A stretch of 64,000 nt of DNA from Enterobacter asburiae (GTDB taxonomy: Bacteria; Pseudomonadota; Gammaproteobacteria; Enterobacterales; Enterobacteriaceae): assembly GCF_007035645.1 (NCBI RefSeq), contig NZ_AP019632.1, positions 3,348,001 through 3,412,000 of the forward strand, given 5' to 3'. Position 1 is the first letter of the stretch. Each line of letters starts with the position of its first letter. Below the pieces are notes generated by a model that worked only from the letters and a program-made list of their open reading frames with translations, was not told the origin of the DNA and made no database searches. Positions 1-8,237 of this stretch are shown one piece after another. The position numbers and the translations under genes are program-made.

Positions 1-911
1 AGCGTCATGCCCATAAAGCGGTTTACGTAGTCGCCCACGTTGAGCACTAGGGCATTGAGCAGGAACGAGGTATCGCCCATAAACAGCACGAACAGGATCA
101 GGCCTAGCGCCAGCGCCACGTTCAGCTCGGAGAGCACGCGGATGCCTTTATCCACGCCCGACGTCACCGAAATGGTGGCGATAATCACCGACAGCGCTAT
201 CAGCGCCGCTTTGGCCGCCATCGAATCCGGGATATCAAACAGCACACTCAGCCCGTAGTTGAGCTGCACCACGCCAATCCCGAGCGTTGTCGCAATACCG
301 AAGATGGTGCCGATCACCGCCGCGATATCAACGCTGTGGCCAATCGGGCCGTTAATCTTTTTACCGAAGATCGGGTACAGCGCGGAGCGGATGGTGAGAG
401 GCAAATTATAACGATAGCTAAAGTATCCGAGCGCCATGCCCATCAGGGCGTACATCGACCAGCCCGTCAGGCCGTAGTGGAACAGCGTCCAGACCATCGC
501 CTGGCGCGCGGCCTCCATCGTCTGCCCTGCCCCTTCCGGCGGCTGCATATACTGCGTGACCGGTTCCGCCACGGAGAAGAACATCAGGTCAATGCCGATG
601 CCCGCGGCAAACAGCATCGCGGCCCAGCTCAGCAGGCTGAATTCGGGCTTGGACTGCTCAGGCCCGAGCTTCACCGAACCGAAGCGCGAGCAGGCGATGC
701 AGACCACGAAGACGATATAGAGCGTCGCGGCCAGCAGATAGTACCAGCCGAAGGTCTTCGACACCCAGTTCAGGGTGCGCCCAATCCACTCGGCAGAAAA
801 ATCACGAAAGAAGATGGTCGTCAGGGAAAACAACAAAATCAGCCCGGCGGACGTATAAAAAACGACCGGGTTGATTTTGTCTTTTTCTCTGTCTTGTGAA
901 AGGTCTGTCAT
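1..911 (-). CDS. betT: BetT high-affinity choline transporter (3' part lies outside the window)
   Basis: This is the N-terminal ~303 residues of a BCCT-family choline:proton symporter; the rest runs off the left edge. Read on the minus strand from the ATG at 909-911, it begins MTDLSQDREKDKINPVVFY. Hydrophobic segments follow, including the stretch WAAMLFAAGIGIDLMFFSVAEP typical of the BCCT substrate region. It is divergent from betI, betB and betA with 128 bp between start codons, the arrangement seen in E. coli. The protein imports choline for oxidation to glycine betaine by BetA and BetB. Plus-strand reading frames here are shadows. Family assignment is secure; completeness cannot be judged. 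Confidence 0.95.
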   Translation of the reverse strand, partial: MTDLSQDREKDKINPVVFYTSAGLILLFSLTTIFFRDFSAEWIGRTLNWVSKTFGWYYLLAATLYIVFVVCIACSRFGSVKLGPEQSKPEFSLLSWAAMLFAAGIGIDLMFFSVAEPVTQYMQPPEGAGQTMEAARQAMVWTLFHYGLTGWSMYALMGMALGYFSYRYNLPLTIRSALYPIFGKKINGPIGHSVDIAAVIGTIFGIATTLGIGVVQLNYGLSVLFDIPDSMAAKAALIALSVIIATISVTSGVDKGIRVLSELNVALALGLILFVLFMGDTSFLLNALVLNVGDYVNRFMGMT

Positions 912-976
912 CCAGTATCCCCACTGTTTTTGTAACTATTAAAATCCAAATCCGCAACAATTAAGACACATTTTAT

Positions 977-990
977 ATTGAACGTCCAAT
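977..990. promoter_or_regulatory. betI box: Candidate BetI operator dyad
   Basis: The 14 bp ATTGAACGTCCAAT form a near-perfect palindrome (ATTG-R-ACGT-Y-CAAT) in the middle of the betT-betI divergent intergenic region. BetI is known to repress both divergent bet transcripts from this interval in E. coli until choline is bound. The dyad is seen directly; its use by this BetI is inferred from position and family knowledge. Confidence 0.65.
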
Positions 991-1039
991 CAAAAACCGC
1001 TTTAATGTATTACCAACGCTGATGAATGGAGTGGCAAAA

Positions 1040-1627
1040 ATGCCCAAAGTGGGGATGCAGCCGATCCGGCGCAGGCAGCTTATCGACGCCACGCTGGAAG
1101 CAATAAATGAAGTGGGAATGCACGACGCGACGATCGCGCAGATCGCCCGTCGGGCGGGCGTTTCCACGGGGATCATCAGTCACTACTTCAAAGACAAAAA
1201 CGGTCTGCTGGAAGCGACCATGCGCGACATTACCGGCCAGCTGCGCGACGCGGTTTTGAGCCGCTTACGCGCCCTGCCGGACGGCAGCGCGGAGCAACGC
1301 CTGCAGGCCATTGTCGGCGGCAATTTTGATGAAACCCAGACCAGCGGCGCGGCAATGAAGGCCTGGCTGGCCTTCTGGGCGAGCAGCATGCACCAGCCGA
1401 TGCTCTACCGCCTGCAGCAGGTGAGCAGCCGTCGCTTGTTGTCAAACCTGGTGTACGAGTTCCGCCGTGAGCTGCCGCGCGAACAGGCTGAAGAGGCGGG
1501 CTACGGCCTGGCGGCCCTGATCGACGGGCTGTGGCTGCGCGCCGCGCTGAGCGGCAAGCCGCTGGATAAGCCCCTGGCGCAGTCGCTCACCAGCCACTTT
1601 ATCAGCCAGCATTTACCGACCGAATAA
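1040..1627 (+). CDS. betI: BetI, choline-responsive TetR-family repressor
   Basis: A 195-residue TetR-family regulator nearly identical to E. coli BetI (begins [20 protein letters not shown]). The N-terminal helix-turn-helix contains [20 protein letters not shown] at about residues 30-50; the C-terminal part is the ligand-binding/dimer domain. An in-frame ATG at 1022 would add six residues. The start at 1040 was chosen because it gives the family's standard N-terminus and length. It is the first gene of betIBA, 13 bp upstream of betB. It is expected to repress betT and betIBA when choline is absent. Confidence 0.95.
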   Translation: MPKVGMQPIRRRQLIDATLEAINEVGMHDATIAQIARRAGVSTGIISHYFKDKNGLLEATMRDITGQLRDAVLSRLRALPDGSAEQRLQAIVGGNFDETQTSGAAMKAWLAFWASSMHQPMLYRLQQVSSRRLLSNLVYEFRRELPREQAEEAGYGLAALIDGLWLRAALSGKPLDKPLAQSLTSHFISQHLPTE

Positions 1628-1640
1628 CCGAGGAGAATTT

Positions 1641-3113
1641 ATGTCCCGAATGGCAGAACAGCAGCTTTATATCAATGGTGGTTATACCTCCGCCACCAGC
1701 GGTCGCACCTTCGAGACCATCAACCCGGCCAACGGTGAAGTTCTGGCGAGCGTACAGGCCGCCGGGCGCGAAGACGTGGACCGCGCAGTCGAAAGCGCAA
1801 AACGCGGACAAAAAATCTGGGCGGCGATGACCGCCATGGAGCGTTCGCGCGTTCTGCGTCGCGCCGTTGATATCCTGCGCGAGCGCAACGACGAGCTGGC
1901 GAAGCTGGAAACCCTCGACACCGGTAAAGCGTATTCCGAAACCTCCACCGTCGACATCGTCACCGGCGCGGACGTGCTGGAGTACTACGCGGGGCTGATC
2001 CCGGCGCTGGAAGGCAGCCAGATCCCGCTGCGTGAGACCTCATTCGTCTACACCCGCCGCGAGCCGCTGGGCGTGGTGGCGGGCATCGGGGCGTGGAACT
2101 ACCCGATCCAGATCGCCCTGTGGAAATCCGCCCCGGCGCTGGCGGCGGGCAACGCGATGATCTTCAAGCCGAGCGAGGTCACCCCGCTTACCGCCCTGAA
2201 GCTTGCGGAGATCTACACCGAAGCGGGCCTGCCGGACGGCGTATTTAACGTCCTGCCGGGCGTGGGCGCGGAGACCGGCCAGTACCTGACCGAGCATCCG
2301 GGCATCGCCAAAGTCTCCTTCACCGGCGGCGTCGCCAGCGGCAAGAAGGTAATGGCCAACTCGGCGGCCTCGTCCCTGAAAGAGGTAACGATGGAGCTGG
2401 GCGGCAAATCCCCGCTGATTATTTTCGACGACGCCGATCTGGATCTCGCGGCGGACATCGCCATGATGGCGAACTTCTTCAGCTCCGGCCAGGTGTGCAC
2501 CAACGGTACCCGCGTGTTCATACCCGCGAAATTCAAGGCCGCGTTTGAGCAGAAAATCGTTGAGCGCGTGGGCCGCATCCGCGCGGGCGATCTGTTCGAT
2601 GAACGCACCAACTTTGGCCCGATGGTCAGCTTCCCGCACCGCGACAGCGTGCTGCGCTACATCGCCAAAGGCAAAGAGGAAGGTGCGCGCGTGCTATGCG
2701 GCGGCGACGCGCTGAAGGGCGAAGGTTTTGACAACGGCGCGTGGGTCGCCCCGACCGTGTTCACCGACTGCACCGACGAGATGACCATCGTGCGCGAAGA
2801 GATCTTCGGCCCGGTGATGTCCATCCTCACCTATGAAAGTGAAGAAGAAGCGATCCGCCGCGCCAACGACACCGACTACGGCCTGGCGGCGGGCATCGTC
2901 ATTGCCGACCTGAACCGCGCGCACGGCGCCATTCATCAGCTCGAAGCGGGCATCTGCTGGATCAACACCTGGGGTGAATCCGCCGCAGAGATGCCGGTCG
3001 GCGGCTACAAACACTCCGGCATTGGTCGCGAGAACGGCGTGATGACGCTGCAGAGCTACACCCAGGTGAAGTCCATCCAGGTTGAGATGGGTAAATTCCA
3101 GTCCATATTTTAA
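1641..3113 (+). CDS. betB: BetB, betaine aldehyde dehydrogenase
   Basis: A 490-residue NAD(P)-dependent aldehyde dehydrogenase that oxidises betaine aldehyde to glycine betaine, the second step of osmoprotectant synthesis. The catalytic residues are visible: Glu252 in MELGGK and Cys286 in [10 protein letters not shown]. The length equals E. coli BetB and the sequence is nearly collinear with it. The start is preceded by GAGGAG at 1631-1636. Gene order betI-betB-betA is tight (13 bp on each side), supporting one transcript. It acts in the cytoplasm as a soluble tetramer according to family knowledge. Confidence 0.97.
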   Translation: MSRMAEQQLYINGGYTSATSGRTFETINPANGEVLASVQAAGREDVDRAVESAKRGQKIWAAMTAMERSRVLRRAVDILRERNDELAKLETLDTGKAYSETSTVDIVTGADVLEYYAGLIPALEGSQIPLRETSFVYTRREPLGVVAGIGAWNYPIQIALWKSAPALAAGNAMIFKPSEVTPLTALKLAEIYTEAGLPDGVFNVLPGVGAETGQYLTEHPGIAKVSFTGGVASGKKVMANSAASSLKEVTMELGGKSPLIIFDDADLDLAADIAMMANFFSSGQVCTNGTRVFIPAKFKAAFEQKIVERVGRIRAGDLFDERTNFGPMVSFPHRDSVLRYIAKGKEEGARVLCGGDALKGEGFDNGAWVAPTVFTDCTDEMTIVREEIFGPVMSILTYESEEEAIRRANDTDYGLAAGIVIADLNRAHGAIHQLEAGICWINTWGESAAEMPVGGYKHSGIGRENGVMTLQSYTQVKSIQVEMGKFQSIF

Positions 3114-3126
3114 CCGGGAGGTTTAT

Positions 3127-4791
3127 TTGCAATTTGACTACATCATTATCGGGGCCGGCTCTGCCGGCAACGTACTGGCAACGCGACTGACTGAAGATCC
3201 GAATACCACCGTCCTGCTGCTTGAGGCGGGCGGGCCGGACTACCGCTTTGACTTCCGCACCCAAATGCCCGCCGCGCTGGCGTTTCCGCTGCAGGGCAAG
3301 CGCTACAACTGGGCGTATGAAACCGAGCCAGAGCCGTACATGAACAACCGCCGTATGGAGTGCGGGCGCGGCAAAGGCCTGGGCGGCTCGTCGCTGATCA
3401 ACGGCATGTGCTACATCCGCGGTAACGCGATGGACCTCGACAACTGGGCGAAAGAATCTGGCCTTGAGCACTGGAGCTACCTCAACTGCCTGCCCTACTA
3501 CCGCAAGGCGGAGACGCGCGACGTGGGGCCGAACGACTACCACGGCGGCGACGGCCCGGTGAGCGTTACCACCTCGAAACCGGGCGTGAACCCGCTGTTT
3601 GAGGCGATGGTGGAAGCGGGCGTGCAGGCGGGCTACCCGCGCACAGACGATCTCAACGGCTATCAGCAGGAAGGCTTCGGCCCGATGGACCGCACGGTCA
3701 CGCCGCAGGGCCGACGCGCCAGCACCGCGCGCGGCTATCTTGACCAGGCCAAAAAGCGCCCGAACCTGACCATCCGCACTCACGCCATGACCGATCATAT
3801 TATTTTTGACGGCAAGCGCGCGGCGGGCGTCGAGTGGCTGGAGGGCGAAAGCACTATCCCGTCCAGAGCGACGGCGAATAAAGAGGTGCTGCTGTGCGCG
3901 GGCGCGATTGCCTCCCCGCAGATTCTCCAGCGCTCCGGCGTGGGCAACGCGGAGCTTCTGAAGCAGTTTGATATTCCGCTGGTGCACGACCTGCCCGGCG
4001 TGGGCGAAAACCTGCAGGATCACCTGGAGATGTACCTCCAGTACGAATGCAAAGAGCCGGTCTCCCTCTACCCTGCCCTGCAGTGGTGGAACCAGCCGAA
4101 GATTGGCGCCGAGTGGCTGTTTGGCGGCACCGGCGTGGGCGCGAGCAACCACTTCGAGGCGGGCGGTTTTATCCGCAGCCGCGAGGTGTTCGAATGGCCG
4201 AACATTCAGTACCATTTCCTGCCGGTAGCGATTAACTATAACGGTTCGAACGCGGTAAAAGAGCACGGCTTCCAGTGCCACGTCGGCTCCATGCGCTCCC
4301 CGAGCCGCGGGCACGTGCGCATCAAGTCGCGCGATCCGCACCAGCATCCGGCGATTCTGTTCAACTATATGTCTCACGAGCAGGACTGGCAGGAGTTCCG
4401 CGACGCTATCCGCATCACCCGCGAGATCATGCACCAGCCCGCGCTGGACAAATATCGCGGTCGCGAAATCAGCCCGGGCGTCGAATGCCAGACCGACGAG
4501 CAGCTCGACGAGTTCGTGCGTAACCACGCCGAAACCGCCTTCCACCCGTGCGGCACCTGCAAGATGGGTTACGACGAGATGGCGGTGGTCGACGGCGAAG
4601 GCCGCGTTCACGGGCTGGAAGGGCTGCGCGTGGTGGATGCGTCGATCATGCCGCAGATCATCACCGGCAACCTGAACGCCACCACTATTATGATTGGCGA
4701 GAAGATTGCCGACGCCATTCGCGGGCGCGAGCCGCTGGCGAAGAGCACGGCGGCGTATTATGTGGCGAACGGGGCGCCGGTTCGACGCTGA
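3127..4791 (+). CDS. betA: BetA, choline dehydrogenase (TTG start)
   Basis: A 554-residue GMC-family flavoprotein that oxidises choline to betaine aldehyde at the membrane. The N-terminal FAD motif [12 protein letters not shown] is at about residues 6-17; the GMC signatures [15 protein letters not shown] and the C-terminal [10 protein letters not shown] active-site region are present. An ATG at 3082 in the same frame lies inside betB and would add 15 residues. The TTG at 3127, with GGGAGG just upstream (3116-3121), gives the standard N-terminus (L/M)[10 protein letters not shown], so TTG was chosen. It is the last gene of betIBA. Confidence 0.95.
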   Translation: MQFDYIIIGAGSAGNVLATRLTEDPNTTVLLLEAGGPDYRFDFRTQMPAALAFPLQGKRYNWAYETEPEPYMNNRRMECGRGKGLGGSSLINGMCYIRGNAMDLDNWAKESGLEHWSYLNCLPYYRKAETRDVGPNDYHGGDGPVSVTTSKPGVNPLFEAMVEAGVQAGYPRTDDLNGYQQEGFGPMDRTVTPQGRRASTARGYLDQAKKRPNLTIRTHAMTDHIIFDGKRAAGVEWLEGESTIPSRATANKEVLLCAGAIASPQILQRSGVGNAELLKQFDIPLVHDLPGVGENLQDHLEMYLQYECKEPVSLYPALQWWNQPKIGAEWLFGGTGVGASNHFEAGGFIRSREVFEWPNIQYHFLPVAINYNGSNAVKEHGFQCHVGSMRSPSRGHVRIKSRDPHQHPAILFNYMSHEQDWQEFRDAIRITREIMHQPALDKYRGREISPGVECQTDEQLDEFVRNHAETAFHPCGTCKMGYDEMAVVDGEGRVHGLEGLRVVDASIMPQIITGNLNATTIMIGEKIADAIRGREPLAKSTAAYYVANGAPVRR

Positions 4792-4933
4792 GGGTATTTC
4801 CCTTTACCCTGGCCCTCTCCCCATAGGCTGAAGGATCCCCAGTAATTTTTAAGCAGCAGCAATAACGTTGTTTAAGAACGACTTAAGCCTTTCAGCGATG
4901 CCCTGGTCCGGCTGTAAATCGCTGAGGCGTTTG

Positions 4934-5180
4934 CCTTCCGGCCGGGGCGAGGCGCATGGATGCGCCGAGAGGGCGGGCTTTACAGGGACGTTACCTCCGC
5001 CCGTCCCCGATAAGCCGGAAGGAATACGCCGAGGGCACCGCGAAGCGGCGATTTACCGCCGGGAGCCCGGGTCGCCAGGGTGGTGGCGACTGAGCCACCC
5101 TGGCACGTTCACCAGTCATGTTGTTACAGAGTAGCAAGGAACATAAAGTGAACGGAATGACCACTACAGCCTTATGTTCC
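4934..5180. repeat. Multi-hairpin intergenic repeat element downstream of betA
   Basis: The 589-base gap between betA and the fasciclin gene holds no convincing gene but is highly structured. CCTTCCGGC (4934-4942) pairs with GCCGGAAGG (5014-5022), enclosing a GCGCAT/ATGCGC hairpin. GCCAGGGTGG (5074-5083) pairs with CCACCCTGGC (5095-5104). GGAACATAA (5138-5146) pairs with TTATGTTCC (5172-5180). Sequences of this type recur between genes in Enterobacter-like genomes as far as I recall. An 88-codon open frame at 4868-5134 crosses it but has no recognisable product. It could act as RNA or as a nucleoid-binding repeat; that is not shown. Confidence 0.5.
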
Positions 5181-5271
5181 CCTCACCCTAACCCTCTCCC
5201 CGAAGGGGAGAGGGGACTGTTCCGTGCTGGCATTACTTTGTGGTGCCCCCTCAGCCCATAGGGGAGAGGGG
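5179..5271. repeat. Two CCCTCTCCCC/GGGGAGAGGG palindromic repeats
   Basis: A perfect 10-bp stem, CCCTCTCCCC (5192-5201) and GGGGAGAGGG (5205-5214) with a GAA loop, sits in a 'ccctcaccctaa' context. A degenerate second copy ends near 5271. Similar elements occur at 4806-4825, 12437-12470 and 38351-38480 in this window, always between genes, marking a dispersed palindromic repeat family. Confidence 0.7.
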
Positions 5272-5309
5272 ATTAACCTACCCCGCCCAAAATTTATTTT
5301 CATTTGCCT

Positions 5310-5336
5310 GCATCCAGTTTCCCCCCTGCCCTCGTA
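5310..5336 (+). promoter_or_regulatory. Candidate ECF-sigma promoter for the fasciclin gene
   Basis: GCATCC (5310-5315) and CGTATG (5333-5338) are separated by 17 bases and lie 43 bases upstream of the fasciclin start. This resembles ECF -35/-10 architecture, and the -35 resembles the CCATCC described for SigK. It would fit autoregulation by the sigma factor encoded two genes downstream. Motif-level inference only. Confidence 0.3.
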
Positions 5337-5380
5337 TGTGAGTATGTGAGCAACGCCTTTGCTCCTTAATCCGAGGATAA

Positions 5381-5947
5381 ATGATGAAAAAGCTACTCAG
5401 TGTTGCATTCGTATCCAGCGCTTTACTCTTCTGTGCAGGCGCATCAGCAGCCATGACGTCAGGCTCCGTGATGGTGGGCGGAGCGGAAATGTTCCCGAGC
5501 AAAAACATTGTTGAAAACGCCGTGAACTCTAAAGATCACACCACGCTGGTGGCGGCGGTTAAAGCGGCCGGGCTGGTGGATACGCTGCAGAGCAAAGGGC
5601 CCTTCACCGTTTTTGCGCCCACCGATGCGGCGTTTGCGAAATTGCCTGCGGGTACGGTGGACAATCTGGTGAAGCCGGAAAATAAAGCGCTGCTCACCAG
5701 TATCCTGACCTATCACGTGGTTGCGGGTAATTACGATATGAGAGCGCTGGAGCAGAAAATTAAACAGGGCGGCGGCCACGCGGAGCTGAAAACCGTTAAC
5801 GGTCAACCGCTGTGGATCATGAGTAACGGCCCGCACAATATTCAGCTCAAGGATGGTAAAGGTAACGTGGCGAATATCAGCACCTATGACGTCCATCAGA
5901 AAAATGGCGTGATCGATGTGATCGATACCGTCCTGATGCCTAAGTAG
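5381..5947 (+). CDS. Secreted fasciclin (FAS1) domain protein
   Basis: A 188-residue exported protein. Residues 1-23 form a signal peptide (MMKKLLSVAFVSSALLFCAGASA). One FAS1 domain fills the rest, with the hallmark block GPFTVFAPTDAAFAKLP, the LTSILTYHVVAG segment and the terminal NGVIDVIDTVLMP. FAS1 proteins are adhesion or cell-surface modules. It is followed 43 bases later by an ECF sigma factor and its anti-sigma factor on the same strand. In Mycobacterium the fasciclin proteins MPT70/MPT83 are the targets of SigK/RskA, so this gene is probably the sigma factor's own target. The paired ATGs at 5381/5384 are equivalent; GAGG lies upstream. Confidence 0.9.
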   Translation: MMKKLLSVAFVSSALLFCAGASAAMTSGSVMVGGAEMFPSKNIVENAVNSKDHTTLVAAVKAAGLVDTLQSKGPFTVFAPTDAAFAKLPAGTVDNLVKPENKALLTSILTYHVVAGNYDMRALEQKIKQGGGHAELKTVNGQPLWIMSNGPHNIQLKDGKGNVANISTYDVHQKNGVIDVIDTVLMPK

Positions 5948-5990
5948 TTGTCTATACTTCGGAAGTGTGACGTTGCCTTCCGGGAAAAAC

Positions 5991-6545
5991 ATGGATAACG
6001 CGCTGGCTGAACAGCATTTGAAATTAATGCAGGCGGTCGCAAACGGCGATCGCCGCGCATTTGAACAGCTTTACCGACTCACTTCACCGCATCTGTTTGC
6101 CGTCGCGCTGCGCATGCTACGCCATCGCGCCTGGGCAGAAGAGATCCTTCACGACTGTTTTGTCACCGTCTGGAGTAAAGCCGAAACCTATAACGCCGCC
6201 CTGAGCTCTCCGATGACCTGGCTTACGCATATTGTTCGCAACCGCTGCATTGACTGGCTGCGCAGCGGGCAAACCCGCGCTGCCGCCCGCGAGGAGTCGT
6301 ATTCCGAAGAGAGTCTGCTTAGCGAAAACGATGAGCAAAACAACTGGTACGATAACGCGCAGGCAGCACGACTCAGGCATTGTCTGGATCATCTGAGTCA
6401 GGAACAGCGCCAGAGCATTACGCTCGCCTACTATCAGGGCATGTCCCACAGCGACATTGCCGACTGGCTCCAGCAGCCCGTGGGCTCGGTAAAAAGCTGG
6501 ATCCGCCGCGCGATGGATCATCTTCGGGAGTGCGTGGGCCTATGA
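5991..6545 (+). CDS. ECF RNA polymerase sigma factor (SigK-like)
   Basis: A 184-residue sigma-70 family ECF factor. Region 2 spans roughly residues 15-85 (FEQLYRLTSPHLF, LRHRAWAEEILHDCFVTVWSKAETY, MTWLTHIVRNRCIDWLR). Region 4 spans about 125-180 (LSQEQRQSITLAYYQGMSHSDIADWLQQPVGSVKSWIRRAMDHLR). A GTG at 5967 would add eight residues; the ATG at 5991, with GG six bases upstream, gives the more usual N-terminus. The stop codon overlaps the anti-sigma start (ATGA), indicating translational coupling and one-to-one stoichiometry. It likely drives the upstream fasciclin gene. Confidence 0.9.
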   Translation: MDNALAEQHLKLMQAVANGDRRAFEQLYRLTSPHLFAVALRMLRHRAWAEEILHDCFVTVWSKAETYNAALSSPMTWLTHIVRNRCIDWLRSGQTRAAAREESYSEESLLSENDEQNNWYDNAQAARLRHCLDHLSQEQRQSITLAYYQGMSHSDIADWLQQPVGSVKSWIRRAMDHLRECVGL

Positions 6546-7189
6546 ATGACAGCGAAAAACGCGATGACATGCTGGCTGCAGAATATGCCCTCGGCACCCT
6601 GCGCGGAGGGGCGCGGCTTCAGTTCCAGAAGAGGCTTGCCGCTGAGCCCGGTCTGGCTGCCCGCGTGGCGTACTGGCAGGAAATGTTCAGCACGCTCGAC
6701 AGTCATCTCGCGCCCGTTCACCCACCCGAGACGGTGTGGAAGAGGATAGCCCTCGATCTGCCACCGAAAAAGCCTTTGCGCCAAAGCCGGCCCTATCTCG
6801 GCTGGGTGGTCGCGGCCGGCCTCGCCGCCGTTACCGTCGTGACCTGGTATTCCACCCGCACGCCGGAACTCGCACCGCTGATGGTGCTCAACGATGCCCA
6901 ACAGCACGGGCAATGGATCGTCAGTGCGGACAGCCGCCGCCAGTATCTGAGCATCACCCCTCTCAGACCGAACGCTGTCGCGGCGCAAAACAGCCTGCAG
7001 CTTTGGCTTATTCCTGCCGGGAAGGCCCCGATATCCCTTGGGCTGCTGCAACGTGATATACCGACTGATGTTGCCCTCAGGAACAACACCCTTACCCCTG
7101 ACGCGATGATAGCCATAAGCCTTGAACCTAAAGGGGGATCACCCACCGGTCAACCCACCGGCCCCGTGCTGTACAGCGGCAAGATTTAA
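6542..7189 (+). CDS. Anti-sigma factor, RskA/anti-sigma-K family
   Basis: A 215-residue single-pass membrane protein. The N-terminal cytoplasmic helices (DDMLAAEYALGTLRGGARLQFQKRL, then VAYWQEMFSTLD) are the sigma-binding part of RskA-type anti-sigma factors. A transmembrane segment WVVAAGLAAVTVVTWYS lies at about residues 88-104, and the periplasmic C-terminal domain contains SLQLWLIPAGKAP and ISLEPKGGSPTGQPTGPVLYSG, typical of the family. The start at 6542 overlaps the sigma stop by four bases; longer in-frame extension upstream lies inside the sigma gene and was rejected. It is expected to hold the sigma factor inactive at the membrane. Confidence 0.88.
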   Translation: MNDSEKRDDMLAAEYALGTLRGGARLQFQKRLAAEPGLAARVAYWQEMFSTLDSHLAPVHPPETVWKRIALDLPPKKPLRQSRPYLGWVVAAGLAAVTVVTWYSTRTPELAPLMVLNDAQQHGQWIVSADSRRQYLSITPLRPNAVAAQNSLQLWLIPAGKAPISLGLLQRDIPTDVALRNNTLTPDAMIAISLEPKGGSPTGQPTGPVLYSGKI

Positions 7190-7463
7190 TCCTCCGGCCT
7201 TGTTCGCAGGGCCGCGGGGTCACCAAATTTTATTCTGTTCATATGATTGTTACATATAAGAATTAAATATTAAGCTTGCAATTAATTTAATTATTAAAAA
7301 ACGTCATTGACATTTTCTTCCGCACTCCATTAAGTTTTAAGCGAGCATTATTTCATTCCAGATACAGAATATATCAAAAACGAGCATTTAAGAATTTTTC
7401 ATAATTCTTAAACCGCTCCCTTATTTTTATTTATTTTGAATCACACAACAGTGAGATAAGATC

Positions 7464-8204
7464 ATGAATAATAGTGCAAACAAAGTTGTTGTTATCACCG
7501 GTGCCAGCAGCGGTATTGGTGAGGCCATTGCCCTTCATCTGGCAAATAAACCTTTCTCTCTGGTGCTGGTTGCCCGTCGTCTGGAGAGAATTAACGCCCT
7601 GGTGGATCGCATTATTCAGCAGGGCGGCCAGGCGATTGCCGTGAAGGCGGACGTGACCCGACAGGAGGAGGTTCAGCGCGCGATTGACGCTGCCGTCGCC
7701 GCATACCAGCGCGTCGACGTGCTGATCAACAACGCAGGCTTTATGGCAATTGCTCCCCTCAGCGAGCTGAAAACCGACGAGTGGGACCGGATGATCGATA
7801 CCAACATCAAAGGCGTGCTGTACGGTATCGCAGCGGCATTCCCGGTATTCCAGCGTCAGGGGAGCGGACACTTTATTAACGTGGCCTCCGTGGCGGGTAT
7901 CAAGGTCCTTGCCCCCGGCGGCGTGGTGTACAGCGCCACGAAATTCGCCGTCCGCGCCCTGAGTGAAGGCTTACGTCAGGAAGCGGGGAAAACCGTTCGG
8001 ACGACCCTTATTTCCCCCGGCGCCGTTGAAAGCGAGCTGCAGTTTGGCAGCTCTGATGCCCCGAGCAAACAGTTCCTGCATGAATTTTATAAGCAGGCTA
8101 TTCCGGCAGAGTCGATTGCCAGAGCCGTATTATTTGCTATCGAACAGCCTGGCGACGTTGATGTAAATGAAATAATTGTCCGCCCTACGCAGGAAGAATT
8201 TTAG
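7464..8204 (+). CDS. Short-chain dehydrogenase/reductase
   Basis: A 246-residue classical SDR. The cofactor motif TGASSGIGE is at residues 12-20 and NNAG follows at about 89-92. The catalytic triad is Ser142 (NVASVAG) and Tyr156/Lys160 (YSATK). It precedes the ThDP-dependent decarboxylase by 33 bases on the same strand, so both probably form an operon. Together they could decarboxylate a 2-oxo acid and reduce the resulting aldehyde, but the substrate is not evident. About 270 AT-rich bases without a gene precede it (7190-7463), probably its promoter region. Confidence 0.88.
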   Translation: MNNSANKVVVITGASSGIGEAIALHLANKPFSLVLVARRLERINALVDRIIQQGGQAIAVKADVTRQEEVQRAIDAAVAAYQRVDVLINNAGFMAIAPLSELKTDEWDRMIDTNIKGVLYGIAAAFPVFQRQGSGHFINVASVAGIKVLAPGGVVYSATKFAVRALSEGLRQEAGKTVRTTLISPGAVESELQFGSSDAPSKQFLHEFYKQAIPAESIARAVLFAIEQPGDVDVNEIIVRPTQEEF

Positions 8205-8237
8205 CATGAGTTAAATAACGCTGAACGAGGTGTCATT

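Noticed and set aside
2962..4611. 549-codon minus-strand open frame across betB/betA
   Set aside because: It is antisense to two certain genes, has Arg/Ala/His-rich shadow composition typical of GC-rich DNA, and no recognisable domain.
4868..5134. 88-codon frame in the gap after betA
   Set aside because: It coincides with the structured repeat, lacks a ribosome site and encodes no recognisable protein.
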